Assembly (NCBI GenBank): GCA_937907035.1
Contig: CALCTX010000292.1
Coordinates: 1-6,824 of the forward strand
Reading direction: 5' to 3'
Length of the DNA: 6,824 bases
DNA from: an uncultured Selenomonadales bacterium
Lineage (GTDB): Bacteria; Bacillota_C; Negativicutes; Selenomonadales; Selenomonadaceae
The position numbers and the translations under genes were made by a program. A model generated the notes under the pieces. It saw nothing but the letters and a program-made list of their open reading frames with translations, did no database searches and had not been told where the DNA came from. Within the stretch, counting starts at the first letter, position 1; every line of letters begins with the position of its first letter. Below are positions 5,253-6,824 of this stretch, piece by piece.

Positions 5253-6824
5253 ATGTTTAATCCTGTGCCGGTGGGCAAAAGAACCAGGTATAGCTATGCC
5301 AAGATCAAGGAAGTTATGGAGATGCCACATTTGTTGGACATTCAGCGTAACTCCTATGAATGGTTTTTAAAAGAAGGATTGCAGGAAATTTTCCGTGACA
5401 TTTCGCCAATTCAGGATTTCACCGGGAACTTGCTTCTTTCTTTTGAGAAATTTGAGCTTGGTGAACCAAAATACGATCTTGATGAGTGCAAGAAACGTGA
5501 TGCAACGTATAATGCGCCACTCAGGGTTACAGTTCGTCTTATTAACCGTGAAACCGGAGATATTAAGGAGCAGGAAGTGTTCATGGGCGATTTTCCGCTT
5601 ATGACTGATACCGGAACCTTTATTATCAATGGTGCAGAGCGTGTTATTGTCAGTCAGTTGGTACGTTCTCCGGGCGCTTACTACGGAGAGACAATCGATA
5701 CTACTGGTAAAAAACTTTATAATGCAACTATAATTCCAAACCGCGGAGCTTGGATCGAACTTGAAACTGATGCAAAGGATGGGGTATGGGTTCGTATTGA
5801 TCGTACTCGCAAGTTGCCTGCAACTATGCTGGTTCGTGCATTAGGATTCGGAAATTCTGAAGAAATTCAGGAGTTGTTTGATAACGACGAGCTCATCAAT
5901 AAGACTATCGCAGATAAGGATAATGAGGATTCTCAGGAAAAGGCTCTCATTGAGATTTATAACAAATTGCGTCCGGGCGAGCCTGCTACCGCAGAAAATG
6001 CCAAGCAGCTTCTGGAAGGACTTTTCTTTGATCCGAAACGCTATGATCTTGCGTCTGTTGGTCGTTATAAGCTTACGAAAAAACTCGGTTGGAAACGTCG
6101 TATTTTAGGTAAGGTTTTGGCAGAGCCTATTATTGACCGCGAGACGGGAGAAGTTGTTATACCGGCAGATGTGGTTGTGGATGAGGCAATGCTCGATGCC
6201 GTTGAACCGGAGCGTGAACAGGCGCTCTTTGGTGACGGAATTGTTACTGTTTACATAAAAACGAAGTTGGAAAACAAACCAAAAGTAAAATTGCTTTGCT
6301 CCCCAACTCTTGAATATAATTATCGGACGATTACCCGAAATGATATTATTGCCTCAATTAATTATCTGCTTAATCTTAAGTATGATATTGGGACAAAAGA
6401 TGATATCGACCATCTCGGTAATCGCCGGGTACGTTCGGTTGGTGAACTTTTGCAGAATCAGTTCCGTATTGGTCTTTCCCGTATGGAACGTGTTGTAAAA
6501 GAGCGTATGACAATTCAGGATGATGCGGTTATTTCTCCGCAGGTGCTTATCAATATTCGTCCGGTTGTAGCGGCTATCAAAGAATTCTTTGGCTCGTCAC
6601 AGCTGTCACAGTTTATGGATCAGCATAATCCTTTGTCTGAATTGACGCATAAGCGTCGTCTGTCTGCACTTGGACCTGGCGGTTTATCACGTGAACGTGC
6701 CGGATTCGAAGTTCGAGATGTACACAATTCACATTATGGTCGTATGTGCCCGATAGAGACTCCGGAAGGTCCGAACATCGGTCTTATCGGTTCGTTGTCT
6801 AACTATGCACGGGTAAATCAGTTC
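5253..6824 (+). CDS. rpoB: RNA polymerase beta subunit, N-terminal 524 residues (partial)
   Basis: The frame runs from ATG 5253 without a stop to the window edge: 524 codons of a protein usually about 1,150-1,350 residues long. It is the beta subunit of the core polymerase, forming one side of the active-site cleft. The N-terminus ([22 protein letters not shown], about residues 14-35) and [13 protein letters not shown] (62-74) are of Firmicutes type. [20 protein letters not shown] (114-133) and QLVRSPG follow as the beta protrusion motifs. Rifampicin cluster I spans [20 protein letters not shown] (448-467) plus RRLSALGP, and cluster II is [10 protein letters not shown] (503-512). Residues equivalent to E. 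coli D516, H526, S531 and P564 are all wild type (D456, H466, S471, P504), so no common resistance substitution is visible. The upstream neighbour is a TRAP operon rather than rplL; rpoC presumably follows outside the window. Confidence 0.98.
   Translation, partial: MFNPVPVGKRTRYSYAKIKEVMEMPHLLDIQRNSYEWFLKEGLQEIFRDISPIQDFTGNLLLSFEKFELGEPKYDLDECKKRDATYNAPLRVTVRLINRETGDIKEQEVFMGDFPLMTDTGTFIINGAERVIVSQLVRSPGAYYGETIDTTGKKLYNATIIPNRGAWIELETDAKDGVWVRIDRTRKLPATMLVRALGFGNSEEIQELFDNDELINKTIADKDNEDSQEKALIEIYNKLRPGEPATAENAKQLLEGLFFDPKRYDLASVGRYKLTKKLGWKRRILGKVLAEPIIDRETGEVVIPADVVVDEAMLDAVEPEREQALFGDGIVTVYIKTKLENKPKVKLLCSPTLEYNYRTITRNDIIASINYLLNLKYDIGTKDDIDHLGNRRVRSVGELLQNQFRIGLSRMERVVKERMTIQDDAVISPQVLINIRPVVAAIKEFFGSSQLSQFMDQHNPLSELTHKRRLSALGPGGLSRERAGFEVRDVHNSHYGRMCPIETPEGPNIGLIGSLSNYARVNQF

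Noticed and set aside
6594..6788. Possible rifampicin-resistance alleles in rpoB
   Set aside because: All major positions (E. coli 516, 526, 531, 564, 572 equivalents) carry wild-type residues. His458 at the 518 equivalent is a position I would expect to vary between species.
1..6824. CRISPR array, tRNA or rRNA gene, insertion sequence or phage module
   Set aside because: No regularly spaced repeats, cloverleaf, transposase motifs or terminal inverted repeats were seen on either strand.

Overview
The window is an ordinary chromosomal segment with every recognisable gene on the + strand. It probably comes from a low-to-moderate-GC, Gram-negative-walled anaerobe of the Firmicutes (Negativicutes-like). 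The evidence is a Firmicutes-style RpoB N-terminus, strong AGGAGG-type ribosome binding sites, and a TAXI-type TRAP transporter with DUF1850 partner, which is uncommon in classical Bacilli. The placement is an inference from protein character only.

Region 1 (1-1382) is a carboxylate/sugar-acid unit. The C-terminal 52 residues of a GntP-family permease (stop at 158-160) are followed after 13 bp by a complete glycerate kinase (174-1301). A long-stem intrinsic terminator at 1329-1382 closes the unit. The pair suggests uptake of glycerate or a related sugar acid followed by phosphorylation into glycolysis.

Region 2 (1415-4968) is a TAXI-type TRAP transporter operon. It has an extended -10 promoter with a FadR/GntR-like palindrome at the predicted transcription start. 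The genes are a lipoprotein substrate-binding protein (1489-2457), a DUF1850 protein whose signal-anchor N-terminus (2552-2686) and body (2659-3012) lie in different frames, and a fused 4TM/12TM permease (3043-4968). A strong terminator-like hairpin (2469-2545) lies between the binding protein and the membrane genes and would favour high binding-protein to permease ratios.

Region 3 (4969-5252) is a 284-bp intergenic region with unexpected structure. It has a perfect TTGACA -35 box and a -10 box. These are followed by two abutting hairpins, the first with a cUUCGg tetraloop and the second occluding a perfect Shine-Dalgarno. Then come an 8-codon mini-ORF and an intrinsic terminator. This could be a self-contained small RNA of about 145 nt or an attenuator leader for the next gene.

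Region 4 (5253-6824) is the first 524 codons of rpoB, cut by the window edge just after rifampicin clusters I and II. The usual upstream neighbour rplL is absent, so the common rplKAJL-rpoBC order is broken here. No wholly new protein system is evident. The leader-like region before rpoB and the split DUF1850 gene are the two places most worth a second look.
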